A DNA stretch of 64,000 nt from Haliotis asinina (Eukaryota > Mollusca > Gastropoda > Lepetellida > Haliotidae): the NCBI RefSeq assembly GCF_037392515.1, contig NC_090283.1, positions 25,684,249 through 25,748,248 of the forward strand, given 5' to 3'. Numbering within the stretch: position 1 is the first letter of the stretch; the number at the start of each line of letters is the position of its first letter. The notes beneath the pieces are model-generated. The model ran no database searches. It saw only the letters and a program-made list of their open reading frames with translations, and had not been told where the DNA came from. The position numbers and the translations under genes are program-made. Of this stretch, positions 44,703 through 59,000 are shown one piece after another.

Positions 44703-47700
44703 TCGATGATCATGATGTCAAACACTTGAATCGATGATCATGATGTCAAACACTTGACTTGGTGATCATGATGTAAAACACTTGACTCGATGATCATGAT
44801 GTCAAACACTTGACTCGATGATCATGATGTAAAACACTTGACTCGATGATCATGATGTCAAACACTTCACTCGATGATCATGATGTCAAACACTTGACTT
44901 CATGATCATGATGTCAAACACTTGACTCGATGATCATGATGTCAAACACTTGACTTGATGATCATGATGTCAAACACTTGACTTGATGATCATGATGTCA
45001 AACACTTGACTCGATGATCATGATGTAAAACACTTGACTCGATGATCATGATGTCAAACACTTGACTCGATGATCATGATGTAAATCACTTGACTCGATG
45101 ATCATGATGTCAAACACTTGACTTGATGATCATGATGTAAATCACTTGACTTGATGATCATGATGTAAAACACTTGACTCGATGATCATGATGTCAAACA
45201 CTTCACTTGATGATCATGATGTCAAACACTTGACTCGATGATCATGATGTCAAACAGTTGACTTGATGATCATGATGTCAAACACTTGACTCGATGATCA
45301 TGATGTAAAACACTTGACTCGATGATCATGATGTAAAACACTTAAATTGATGATCATGATGTAAAACACTTGACTCGATGATCATGATGTAAAACACTTG
45401 ACTGGATGATCATAATGTCAAACACTTGAATTGATGATCATGATGTCACACACTTGACTCGATGATCATGATGTCAAACACTTGACTTGATGATCATGAT
45501 GTCAAACACTTGACTCGATGATCATGATGTCAAACACTTGACTTGATGATCATGATGTCAAACACTTGACTCGATGATCATAATGTGAAACACTTGATTT
45601 GATGATCATGATGTCAAACACTTGACTCGATGATCATGATGTCAAACACTTGACTTCATGATCATGATGTAAAACACTTGACTCGATGATCATGATGTCA
45701 AACACTTGACTTGATGATCATGATGTAAAACACTTGACTCGATGATCATGATGTCAAACACTTGACTTGATGATCATGATGTCAAACAGTTGACTTGATG
45801 ATCATGATGTCAAACACTTGACTCGATGATCATGATGTCAAACACTTGACTTCATGATCATGATGTCAAACACTTGACTCGATGATCATAATGTCAAACA
45901 CTTGACTTGATGATCATGATGTCAAACACTTGACTCGATGATCATGATGTCAAACACTTGACTTGATGATCATGATGTCAAACACTTGACTCGATGATCA
46001 TGATGTCAAACACTTGATTTGATGATCATGATGTCAAACACTTGACTCGATGATCATGATGTCAAACACTTGACTTCATGATCATGATGTAAAACACTTG
46101 ACTCGATGATCATGATGTCAAACACTTGACTTGATGATCATGATGTAAAACACTTGACTCGATGATCATGATGTCAAACACTTGACTTGATGATCATGAT
46201 GTCAAACAGTTGACTTGATGATCATGATGTCAAACACTTGACTCGATGATCATGATGTCAAACACTTGACTTCATGATCATGATGTCAAACACTTGACTC
46301 GATGATCATAATGTCAAACACTTGACTTGATGATCATGATGTCAAACACTTGAATCGATGATCATGATGTCAAACACTTGACTTGATGATCATGATGTCA
46401 AACACTTGACTCGATGATCATGATGTCAAACACTTGACTCGATGATCATGATGTCAAACACTTGACTCGATGATCATGATGTCAAACACTTGACTCGATG
46501 ATCATGATGTAAAACACTTGACTCGATGATCATGATGTCAAACACTTCACTCGATGATCATGATGTCAAACACTTGACTTCATGATCATGATGTCAAACA
46601 CTTGACTCGATGATCATGATGTCAAACACTTGACTTGATGATCATGATGTCAAACAGTTGACTTGATGATCATGATGTCAAACACTTGACTCGATGATCA
46701 TGATGTAAAACACTTGACTCGATGATCATGATGTCAAACACTTGACTCGATGATCATGATGTAAATCACCTGACTCGATGATCATGATGTCAAACACTTG
46801 ACTTGATGATCATGATGTAAATCACTTGACTTGATGATCATGATGTAAAACACTTGACTCGATGATCATGATGTCAAACACTTCACTTGATGATCATGAT
46901 GTCAAACACTTGACTCGATGATCATGATGTCAAACAGTTGACTTGATGATCATGATGTCAAACACTTGACTCGATGATCATGATGTAAAACACTTGACTC
47001 GATGATCATGATGTCAAACACTTGACTCGATGATCATGATGTCAAACACTTGACTCGATGATCATGATGTCAAACACTTGACTCGATGATCATGATGTAA
47101 AACACTTGACTCGATGATCATGATGTCAAACACTTGACTCGATGATCATGATGTAAAACACTTGACTTGATGATCATGATGTAAAACACTTGACTCGATG
47201 ATCATGATGTAAAACACTTGACTGGATGATCATAATGTCAAACACTTGACTTGATGATCATGATGTCAAACAGTTGACTTGATGATCATGATGTCAAACA
47301 CTTGACTCGATGATCATGATGTAAAACACTTGACTTGATGATCATGATGTCAAACACTTGACTTGATGATCATGATGTCAAACAGTTGACTTGATGATCA
47401 TGATGTCAAACACTTGACTCGATGATCATGATGTAAAACACTTGACTCGATGATCATGATGTCAAACACTTGACTCGATGATCATGATGTAAATCACCTG
47501 ACTCGATGATCATGATGTCAAACACTTGACTTCATGATCATGATGTCAAACACTTGACTTCATGATCATGATGTCAAACACTTGACTTGATGATCATGAT
47601 GTCAAACACTTGACTTGATGATCATGATGTCAAACACTTGACTTGATGATCATGATGTCAAACACTTGACTCGATGGTCATGATGTCAAACACTTGACTC

Positions 47701-49484
47701 GATGATCATGATGTGAAACACTTGACTCGATGATCATGATGTAAAACACTTGACTCGATGATCATGATGTAAAACACTTGACTTGATGATCATGATGTCA
47801 AACACTTCACTCGACGATCATGATGTCAAACACTTGACTTGATGATCATGATGTCAAACACTTGACTCGATGATCATGATGTCAAACACTTGACTCGATG
47901 ATCATGATGTAAAACACTTGACTCGATGATCATGATGTAAAACACTTGACTCGATGATCATGATGTAAAACACTTGACTTGATGATCATGATGTAAATCA
48001 CTTGACTCGATGATCATGATGTCAAACACTTGACTTCATGATCATGATGTCAAACACTTGACTTCATGATCATGATGTCAAACACTTGACTTGATGATCA
48101 TGATGTCAAACACTTGACTTGATGATCATGATGTCAAACACTTGACTTGATGATCATGATGTCAAACACTTGACTCGATGGTCATGATGTCAAACACTTG
48201 ACTCGATGATCATGATGTGAAACACTTGACTCGATGATCATGATGTAAAACACTTGACTCGATGATCATGATGTAAAACACTTGACTTGATGATCATGAT
48301 GTCAAACACTTCACTCGACGATCATGATGTCAAACACTTGACTTGATGATCATGATGTCAAACACTTCACTTGATGATCATGATGTCAAACACTTGACTC
48401 GATGATCATGATGTAAAACCCTTGACTCGATGATCATGATGTAAAACACTTGACTCGATGATCATGATGTCAAACACTTGACTCGATGATCATGATGTCA
48501 AACACTTGACTCGATGATCATGATGTAAAAGAGTTGACTTCATGATCATGATGTCAAACACTTGACTCGATGATCATGATGTCAAACAGTTGACTTGATG
48601 ATCATGATGTCAAACACTTGACTCGATGATCATGATGTAAAACACTTGACTCGATGATCATGATGTCAAACACTTGACTCGATGATCATGATGTCAAACA
48701 CTTGACTCGATGATCATGATGTCAAACAGTTGACTTGATGATCATGATGTCAAACACTTGACTCGATGATCATGATGTAAAACAGTTGACTTGATGATCA
48801 TGATGTAAAACACTTGACTCGATGATCATGATGGAAAACACTTGACTCGATGATCATGATGTAAAACACTTGACTCGATGATCATGATGTCAAACACTTG
48901 ACTTGATAATCATGATGTAAAACACTTGACTCGATGATCATGATGTAAAACAGTTGACTCGATGATCATGATGTAAAACACTTGACTCGATGATCATGAT
49001 GTAAAACAGTTGACTGGATGATCAAGATGTGAAACACTTGACTTGATGATCATGATGTAAAACAGTTGACTTGATGATCATGAAGTAAAACACTTGACTT
49101 GATGATCATGATGTCAAACACTTGACTTGATGATCATGATGTCAAACACTTGACTCGATGATCATGATGTAAAACAGTTGACTTGATGATCATGATGTAA
49201 AACAGTTGACTTGATGATCATGATGTCAAACACTTGACTTGATGATCATGATGTAAAACAGTTGACTTGATGATCATGATGTTAAACACTTGACTCGATG
49301 ATCATGATGTCAAACACTTGACTTGATAATCATGATGTAAAAGAGTTGACTTGGTGATCATGATGTAAAACACTTGACTCGATGATCATGATGTAAAACA
49401 GTTGACTTGATGATCATGATGTAAAACAGTTGACTTGATGATCATGATGTCAAACACTTGACTTGATGATCATGATGTCAAAGA
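44703..49484 (+). repeat. 28-bp satellite array, about 171 units
   Basis: Head-to-tail units of TCGATGATCATGATGTCAAA then CACTTGAC. Variable positions recur: C/T/G at the second base of the unit; TCAAAC, TAAAAC, TAAATC or TGAAAC in the middle; CACTT or CAGTT near the end. Each unit has the palindrome ATGATCAT. Wherever I checked the phase, from 44705 to 49437, positions differ by exact multiples of 28, so I see no length variation. Longer-range repeats of 420, 504 and 1680 bp (15, 18 and 60 units) are visible. The array ends about 430 bp before the gene B TATA box. There are stops in all frames. Confidence 0.97.
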
Positions 49485-49532
49485 CTCGATAATTTACTGA
49501 AAAACATGCATTGTAGATACCTGTGGGAAAGA

Positions 49533-49692
49533 GAAAGTCGGGTGCAGATATACCATTAATAACAGAAAGCCGGGTGCAGATATAACATGGGTAAGAAAAC
49601 GTCGGGTGCAGGTAAACCATAGGTAACAGAAAGTAGGATGTAGATGTACCATGGGTAACGGATATTAGGACCAAGATGTATCATTAATAACG
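49533..49692 (+). repeat. 32-bp repeat, about five units (copy B)
   Basis: Five consecutive 32-bp units from GAAAGTCGGGTGCAGATATA onward, plus a partial sixth. Copy A has two. Confidence 0.75.
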
Positions 49693-49895
49693 AAAGGCAG
49701 GTAATATATATACTATGGATGACACATAGACACGTGTAGAGATACCATGCGTAAAACAAGGCCAACAGGTAGGATCTATTTGTCATTGGAGATTACTGCA
49801 AGTCATTGCAGTCTTGTTAAGAATGAATAGACATGCACCACTGAGTGAAGTTAGACGTTGCATCATAACACAGGGTAAAAAGGTGCAAGCAAGTG

Positions 49896-49924
49896 TGCGC
49901 ATGCGTTTTCATTGTTATATATAA
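49896..49924 (+). promoter_or_regulatory. Core promoter of SDR gene B (NRF-1-like site and TATA box)
   Basis: TGCGCATGCG at 49896-49905 and TATATATAA at 49916-49924, 99 bp before the ATG. It is a duplicate of the gene A promoter. The 28-bp satellite array ends about 410 bp upstream of it. Confidence 0.7.
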
Positions 49925-50022
49925 CTTCGCCCGTTCTACCTGTAGATACACAATCGCCTGTCGCCGTGCAAGGTATTACAGATTTCGCAACACACCGGTT
50001 GAACCAGTCACCTGCTGTTGAA

Positions 50023-50056
50023 ATGGCGCTGAGAGAAAAAGTTGCTATCATTACAG
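50023..50056 (+). CDS. SDR gene B exon 1
   Basis: Encodes MALREKVAIIT plus one base of Gly12; donor GTGAG. Glu5 replaces Gly5 of gene A. Confidence 0.92.
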
Positions 50057-53000
50057 GTGAGATTGTTAATTATGTAACGCGCACCAAGGATCTGTTTTTC
50101 ATGTGTTTGAATACCCCGCATGTAAGCAAGTAATGATCCCTCAGCAACTGTTTCTGATGCTGACCAGCATACGGTGAGGTTTATTTGAATAGCTTATAGA
50201 GACAAGGGAGGATACTCCTAACCTGGCTCACAGTCCCTTCTACCCAGCCCTCAGGTGTTGGTGATCAATAGCCAATTGTACGTGGTATAGTCTAACATCG
50301 TTTTCTGCTTTTAAATATACATTCTAGCTAGTTTTAACTCTTTTTGTGATACTCTAGTTCTTTTACAGTCCGCCGATGACCGGTTCTTTAATTATTTGTA
50401 TTTTTGTGTGCATCTACAACATTTCTCGTCACGTTATGGCTGCAATATTGCCGATGTGACGTTAAATTCTAAACTCACTCACTCACGCACTCACTCACTC
50501 TACTCAGCCCTCTTTGCATTGCTAAATCCCCGAATGAAGCACGTCCAGATTTCCACAGCACCTTAATCTCCCAACTCACTGGGGCTCCTTTTCAAATGAA
50601 ATGAGTAGCATTTGTTAAACACACACACACACAGAGAAAGAGAGAGAGAGAGAGACATACACACACACCTATGGGTATAATGTGTATACACTGACTCATT
50701 ATATATATAACTGATTACTATATATAATAACTATACCCAAGGTCAACTACTTCCTTGGTTGGACAAGTGGTTAGTGGAATTAAAATCTTAGAGGTCACAG
50801 AGATCTAAGTCTGGATGTATCTAGAGCTTTGAGTATTAGTTCGAAGAATGCATTTAAAGCGGAAGTGGAGGGATGTTTCAGTAAGGGGAAAGAGAGGCAA
50901 AACCTCTTTGAAAATTCTTAAAAATTGTAATAGTATTGTGATAGTATTTCACATTCAATTTCCCACGTGCATCCCGTCAAGCATTTGATGTGAATTCTAT
51001 GAATTACAGAGACGGGTCACTTTGTTCCAGTGGAGACAGCCGATGTCGACCTTTCACCAGAGATGTTAGTAGGTCTTATCCACCCAATTACTGAGCAGCA
51101 CGTTTTACCCCATATCAACACGGCAGCAAACAATATATCTCCAAGGCCAGATGTAGCATTACAATTCTTGAAGACTGGTAGACATCTTAACATTCCATAT
51201 ATAACTCACTTTTTTAATTCTATTTTTGTTTTAGTAGCAGGTTCCCAGTTCTTGGTTTGATATTATTATTTGTCCTGTGTTTAAGTCAGGTTTTTGAAAA
51301 AAATCATCCTAATGATTACACACGCTTTCCATATGATTGCACTGTAAGTCATGTGTGTCTTTTATCAACAGTCGCCTTCAAGAGCGATGCACGTAATATC
51401 ATCAGTGACTCATAAGCTGGTTTGAGGGCTTAGTACTCTCACATTGATCACATATTTTCCTTGCAGTCCTTAGTTCAGAGGTAAATTAAATAAAGTATAT
51501 AATTTACTGTATGCTTATAGATTTGATAGTTACGCATTTGATACTCTAAATCATAGTGTAGTTTCTATACATACTATCGACAAAAACTAAGTGAACTAAG
51601 AAACTAAATGCAGCAAACGTTGGGGTGTAAGGGTGCATTACCGTGGCGTTGCACCCGAACGTAACATCCAATGACAATGAAATTCCATATGATGCATTAC
51701 CAACATGTGATGCTTGTGCACACAGAAGTTAACCTCTGTAAACATATTACAGAACTCACAATCACTAACGCAATAGAGTTTAACACATGCTAAAAAATAC
51801 CTGTACATGCCCAAGTCCCCATCGGCTTTAGTGTGGTGATCTACCTTCGGTTGTTGTCAATCTATAGCCCTTTTTTTATATTGTATTGTCCTTTATAGCT
51901 AGACCTTTTTAGATCTAATTAATAGTTTTACATTCTTCTCTGTGATATTCTAGTTAGTTTTACCGTCCTGCGTTGAGAAATTTTTACAATTTGCCATTAA
52001 TTAATATGTATTTTTGTAATTAATCTTTCTCATCTTTCGCATCACGATATGGCTGAAATATTGCTGATGTGATGATAAATTTTAACTCACTCACTTTGGT
52101 GTTATTTGTTTCTTGTTTATCGTGACAAACAGTTATGACCATAACTCGAGTCGGACGTGTCTGGTCCCAGATCGATTACACATAGGTGACCTGCAGACTT
52201 CTAGTGTTAATCGGCAAACAACTATCGTGATACTACACAAGGCATGTATGCCTAGGTCTTTCTAGCTCTTCCGCAGAATCCAAAGTATACTCAACAGAAT
52301 GTCTATTTTCCCGAACTTCTCCTTGGTTGTCTCAACGAGAGTCTTTCTGAAAGCAACGTTTAGTGTTTTGAATAATAATTATGATGGGTCACATTTCGTA
52401 TAAAAGATGGGCAGCATTTTTAAGATTTTGGTAGCAGGCTGTCCGGAAATTATGTGCCCTTGGTTTTCTATTTGTTACTTCCGGGAGACAGCTAGAGATT
52501 TCTACAGGCGATGATTGTGTGTGCCCGAACTTTCGGGAAATGACTGCGTGTCTATATAAATGCTAGTTGCCGTATAGACTAGGGACACACACATTCATAT
52601 TCTCCGCCAACGAATCCATAAACGCATAAAACTACTGTCAGACCACTCGCGGTGTTACATTCTGCATAACTGTTTCTCTCTTGCACTAAGACTTTGGTGA
52701 GTTTGCTATATTACATTGTGTGACCCATTGCCTTAGATTTTGTGTCAGTTGTATTGTATTTGAAATCAGTATTGTGAAACTGATGTGACCTTGTATAACT
52801 TGCTCTCTTGCTTAATAATACAGATTTGAAATGTTTTAGACTTGTCTTTGTTCTGTTTTGCTGTTTCACAGGGGATTTCTTACATCGTTTGTCACGGCAA
52901 ATTCTTACGGTAAAACATGCTTTTATTTTTAGTGTTGAGTATTCCATCACAAGGGATCAGTATTTTAATTCACAAACTATGAAGGATCTTTTAGCAATGT

Positions 53001-56000
53001 TAGCTCTCATTTAATCCTTGCATTTTTAAAGGAATCAGATTTGTTAACTGAATTGTAAATAGATACATATTTTAAAATTTGAAGATTCAATTAGTAACTC
53101 AAATCGTTAGTGGCTGTACCCTTAAAGGGGGTTGAAGTACTGTAAAATAATTGTCCTCCTAAGAGGACTTAGTCTCAAAACATTTCAAGTAAATTTCAGT
53201 TTTCCAGGTTTTTAATCATAGAATAAGTGTGTTTTTACTTCGTGGCTAGATTTAAAACCATCCCCTCAGCTGCTGGCGACTGTATGCAAGATTAGCCACA
53301 ATTTAAAATGACATATATTCTACGACTAAAAATGTGGAAGATTAAATCTGACTTCAACTTACGTACCCTCTCAGGAGGAAAACTATTTTACGGTACTTCA
53401 ACCCCCTTCGAGGATACAGCCACTAACAATCTTACCTGCTAATTAAACTTCCAATCATAAAATATTTATCTATTTACAAATCACATAACAGATCTAATTC
53501 TTTTTAAAACGCAATGACTAAATGATAACTAACATCACTAAAAAGATCCTTCATAGTTCGTGATTTAAATTAGTTATCCCTTGTGATGGAATACTCAACA
53601 CAGTGAAGCAAGACATGCTATGATTCTTTCATCACAAGGTATACAAAACGGAATATCCTCACCTTTCAATAGGTATGTATGAGTATACCGTGTATGGACA
53701 ATACGTCATCGTCGTAAAATAACCTCTTCAAATCTGGACTGACAGCCCAAGTGGGTATAACCAATGTAAGGTTTTATCTCATGTAATTTATTTATACCCA
53801 CTTGGGTGCCCCACTTCTTTTGCATCAGATCACGGATATAAGATCTAATGGTGGCTTTATAATCACTGTAAGGAATAAAAAGTGGTGTCACAGATTTATG
53901 GAGTGCTGCCTTGGCAGCAAGATCGGCCATCGTGTTACCAGAAATGCCTACATGGCTGGGTAACCAACAAAAAGACGATGTCGTATTTGCTAGGTGCAAG
54001 ATCATTATACAGTTCAATAATTTCGACTAAATATGGATGTTTACATGATAAATTTTTAATCGCCTGAAGACAAGACAGAGAGTCTGAATAGATTATGTAT
54101 TGTTTATGTTTTGGGTGTCCTTGAATATATTTAAGAGCCGTTAATATAGCGTTAGCTTCCGCTGTGAAAACAGAGCTGCTATCTGGTAGTCTAGAAGATA
54201 TTGTTCTGGATCCAATGACAGTGGCACAAGCCCCTGCGCCACCGTCCTTGGAGCCATCTGTAAATAAGGATTTGTAATTGATATATTTGTTTTTTAATTG
54301 ATGATATTCTTCTTTATATTGTGAGTCATTTGTTTCTGATTTTTAAATGATGTTAATGTTAGGTCAACTTGTGGCCTAGCCAATTGCCAAGGAAGAGAAG
54401 AAAGAAGACGGGAAGGCGATATACATTTCAGCTCAATGCCGGCAGAAGAAATAAATGCTTTAATTCTTAGCCCCAGAGGCGGAACAAGGGAAGGCGTTTT
54501 GTTATACAAATCCTCATAAAGCGGACTGAACACACAGTTATAGGCAGGGGACAAAGATGAAAAAGTTCATTTCAAAAGAGATTTGTCTTTGTTTGGATTA
54601 GTCATGAACTTGGGGATCAAAAAGATTTTGTTATTTTACCTTCTAAAAAAGAAATCTGTTGCGAAAATGTTTATTTCAAACATGATAACGGAGACGTGAT
54701 GGTGACGAAGTAGTGGGTTTTCTGACCAATCTCTTTCATCCTGTTCCGTATAGTTTGACCGGATATACTCTGAAGTCCAGAAACCCAGTCTGCTGTGCTC
54801 TCATCCGTGGCAGTACGATCATTCATCTGTAGTGCTCGGATGTACCGATCATGGGCAGCAGTGGTAACTGAGTTCTGCCTTTACGGGGACGGTCATTTCC
54901 TATACCTGTTTAGTTGCAACGAGCTGCAAACCACGATAACTTCCTCCGACTAACATTAAAGGCCTGGCCGCAGAAGATTTGGAATCTCCAGCGTGCATTA
55001 ATTCAAGACGCGACGTAGTCATTTGACCTTGAAACTCCTTCAAATTGAATGCCAGTTTATGAATGCCAGTTTCTGAAATCTGGATTTTTATTGCCAGAGC
55101 AATGAATGCTCTTTGCTGCACAGTTTCAAACGGGAGGTGATTTCTCTTGCGTTGCGGGGATACCTTTCTAATCTTTGTAAGAAATCTCATTAAATTCAAG
55201 CTTTTCAGGTAAAATCGATATTGTACTTGTGCAACTGCGTAAAATAATGTTCTCAACAGTTTTGTAACATATTTTGACGATTGTTTGAACACAATAGGTA
55301 ATTAATATACTTTTTACAGTTCAAACTGCCTATACGTTTCTTTCTTGGGATAGCATATTTTCCAGCAAATATTGTATGATAATTTCAATCCTCGTATTCG
55401 CCTTTACAGTCAAACCGCAAATGTTATGTAAAAGCAAATGTTGTATTATAGCAAATTAAAATCTCTTTTACATGTTGAAAAATACGTAACCGTTAAGGAT
55501 CGTTCTCGGTTTCTTAAGAATGTACTTTTAAAAATATTTACAGGTAGATGTTGAGAGTGGTAGATATGAGCATTTTAGTTGTGCTAGTCATATACAACCA
55601 AGTGTATTCTCAAGGAGATGATTGGGATGTATTTTATATTTGTGAAACAATATATTTTGTGCGCAGAAGAAAATACAAATGTAATGTTGTTGCAATGTTG
55701 GTTCTGATGTTGTTTGTGGGACTGTTGGTGTTTGAGTTTGATCGAGTTCTTTAAAGGCCCTTTCCTGACGTGTGTGGTGCCTGTGACGTTGTTTGGTTGT
55801 ACTGTTTATGTGATGTTTCCGATAGTGGTGAAATCTGACGATATTGTGGCCTTTTCGTAATGTCTGACGTTTATTGCAAGTAACTACTATGAATTGCTGC
55901 AACTACTTGTGCTTGCTGAGCTTGTTGCTGCCGACGTTGACTTTGTCACTCTTGTGATTGTCCTACACCTCTTCCCCTAGCTGTCTGACGGACATTTCCT

Positions 56001-59000
56001 ACAACTGCCTATTATTTACATCCTTACCTACCGTCTTGTGTATTGTTGCAATATTTTAGGACTGACTGTTGTTATTAGTCATTCGTGTTTAGTTATTCAT
56101 GTTACGATGAGTACTAATTACATTTTAGAGAGATGACAGAAGGTGAATATAGCATTAAAATCTATGTCATTCCATGCTTTGTGTAGATATTCTGATATAA
56201 TCCAGACATATGAAAACAGTGAGTATTTATAACTGATATAATAATTACAATAAAATGATAAAGCTGCACAATCATAGAAAATAACACACTGCAGACGGAA
56301 GTGGAATAGTTTGCACGTTTAAACTTAATCTCTGTTTCAGGTTCCAGTTCAGGAATTGGGGCAGGAATTGCCGTAGCGTTTGCAAAGGAAGGAGCTAAGC
56401 TGTCCTTGACTGGTAGGAACCAGAAGAACTTAGAGGAAGTGGTAAAGGACTGCAAGAAGGCAGGCTGTAAGGTGATTAGAAACCAAAATTGGCATCAACA
56501 TCTGATGAAACACACTTGTTACTATTCCATACAAATAAAGCCAAAGTTTTCCAAGACGCAGAAATTTACGTAAGCTATTGAAATTGATCATCTCACAAAA
56601 GAGGTGTCCAAAAGAGTCACTATCTCTCTGTCCTCACTACCAAATCGAAGACCACATCATACTGAAGTTTATTCTTGGTTGCTCACTGTTCTATTTTAGG
56701 ACGTTCTCACAAACGTGGGTGACATTACACAGGATGCTTTCAGAAAAACTCTCGTGGAGTCAACAAAGAAGAAATTTGGGAAAATAGACATTCTGGTGAG
56801 TATACGTCATGTTGGACAGAAGGAAGTCTGGATATATATGTACTGCGAGTGATTACGTGACACTTGAATGGTTCAGAAAGAATTTCTAACGTTTATATTT
56901 CCATAAGCCAACTGCAAAGTGGACTATTCGCGAGTAATGTTCGACACACCATGTGTATGGCCAGGATGTTGAAAGATTCTGCTATAAATATATACAAATT
57001 ACTTCATAACAGTTTCTGCTGATTTTTACTTCCGTATTTTTGTGTCTCATGTAACATGATTCCACCAGTTGAACTATAAATTACACACAACTAAGGTGAA
57101 TCTATTTCTCACAACTAATTGGCCTGAATGCAGTGTCTGCCATCTGTAACAAGGTACTAATGGTGGTGTCAAGCAACATCTGCGGCCACCTTTATTTAGA
57201 AAAATCCTGAGATGATTTCCAATGTCTTAAACGACTGAGTTAAGGAACTCATACACCCATAATACATAAAGTTAAATTCTTAAAACCTGTCAATGACGAA
57301 CAGTACAATCAACTAAAATAGCACAGATACAGATGTAAATATTTAGCCAGTACAAAAGACTGTAGGCAATAGTAGGTACATCACAGCGGACTGGGGCGAC
57401 TTCCATGACTTTCTCCTGCATGGACCCTAACCGAATTACACAATTGTAGATAAATCTGGACTCGAATATTTGCTTGCTTAGTTTTAGATGTGGGGTAGCG
57501 TCGCTGAGGGTTGAAACAGGGCGTTCTGAGAAAATGCATTTTAATCATAGCTATTGTTTTAACTGCATCAACATTATAGGAGATGAAGAACACGTCTTGC
57601 CCTTCTATCATTTAAACGACACCGTTAGGTCTGAGTTATTTTTGTCCTGTTGTAGCGAGTAAGAGGGTTTTGCAATTGTATCTCCACACGAACTGTTTCA
57701 TGTTTTACATAGCAAACCGTTCGTAACATTTGATAGTGTCAAGACTTCCTATGGGACTCTTAATATACGTATATAAATAACGTGTATATGAATTATATAT
57801 ATTTCATATTATATATGTCTTTATTCTTAAGCTCTAATGTCTTCCAAAATCGCTGAGTGATTGGTTGTATGAACACGTGAGACAAAATATGATTATCTGC
57901 CTGTATGTATATTTACAGATAACAGATATTTATTGATAACAGAGTGTGGCGTCAAATCAGAACACAAATAAATAGATTGTACCATGTTTATGGGTCTCTC
58001 AAACAAACAAACATATTGTATCATACCTGTGTTTAGGTGAACAAACAAACATATTGTATCATACCTTTGTTTAGGTGAACAATGCTGGGATATCTACCAT
58101 GGGTCCGATACAATCAGCTACCAAAGACCAATACGACAGGATGATGACTGTAAACGTGGAGGCACCTTTGTTTCTGACGCAGTTAGCTGTACCGCATTTG
58201 ATTGAATCCAAAGGTCAGAAATGATTTCGAAGGAAATAATTCCCAGGATTTACACTCACAAACAATTATTGTTCACTGGATATCCCGGATGCCCCGTGAG
58301 AAGCTATTTTCGCCACAAGTAGTTTAGTTTCTCGTTTGAGAGAAAACATTTTATTACTCACACGTTGAAGATACCACTTTTTAATAATTTTACGCAATAA
58401 TTACACATTGTGTGATAACATTGCATGATGCCGCATATGTGGCGTCAAAGATGACGTCACAATGCTAATACCCCTCTCACAGAAGTATTAGACCTTGATT
58501 GACACGTGGCAAGCTGAGCGTCGTCACATTCGTTGAATTCTATGGAAAGAAGTGCTTTGCTCGATATTATTTTGCTAGTGGTGGGTGAGTAATATCTAAA
58601 ATACTAAACTATGTCCCGTGTAACAGCATCTTTATGAAACTCGTGAATGGTATTCACTTGTTTCATAAATGCGGTATTACACAGGACGTAGTTTAGTATT
58701 CTCTATGTACGTCAATTGGAATGTAGGATATTCTACTACCTGTATAGCGATTTTTCTTCCAGAAGATTTTATCTGGGTATAGTACGGAAGCGTATTAGGG
58801 CCACGGTGAAAAATATTTTTGGTGTCAATATCTCCTACGTAGGACTTACTATCTCCTACCTCTGACTTACTATCTCCTACTTTGGACTTGTTATCTCCTA
58901 CGTAGGACTTACTACTTCGTCTTTCCTGCGTAGGACTTAGTAAGTCCTATCTCCTACGTAGGACTTATTATCACCTTCGTAGGACTTACTATCTCCTACG

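Noticed and set aside
44703..49484. CRISPR-like array of 28-bp repeats
   Set aside because: The repeats are contiguous with no spacers, there are no cas genes, and the setting is eukaryotic. It is a satellite.
55548..55902. Small membrane-protein-like frames on both strands
   Set aside because: Composition-driven hydrophobic frames in AT-rich intron sequence; no family, no conservation in copy A.
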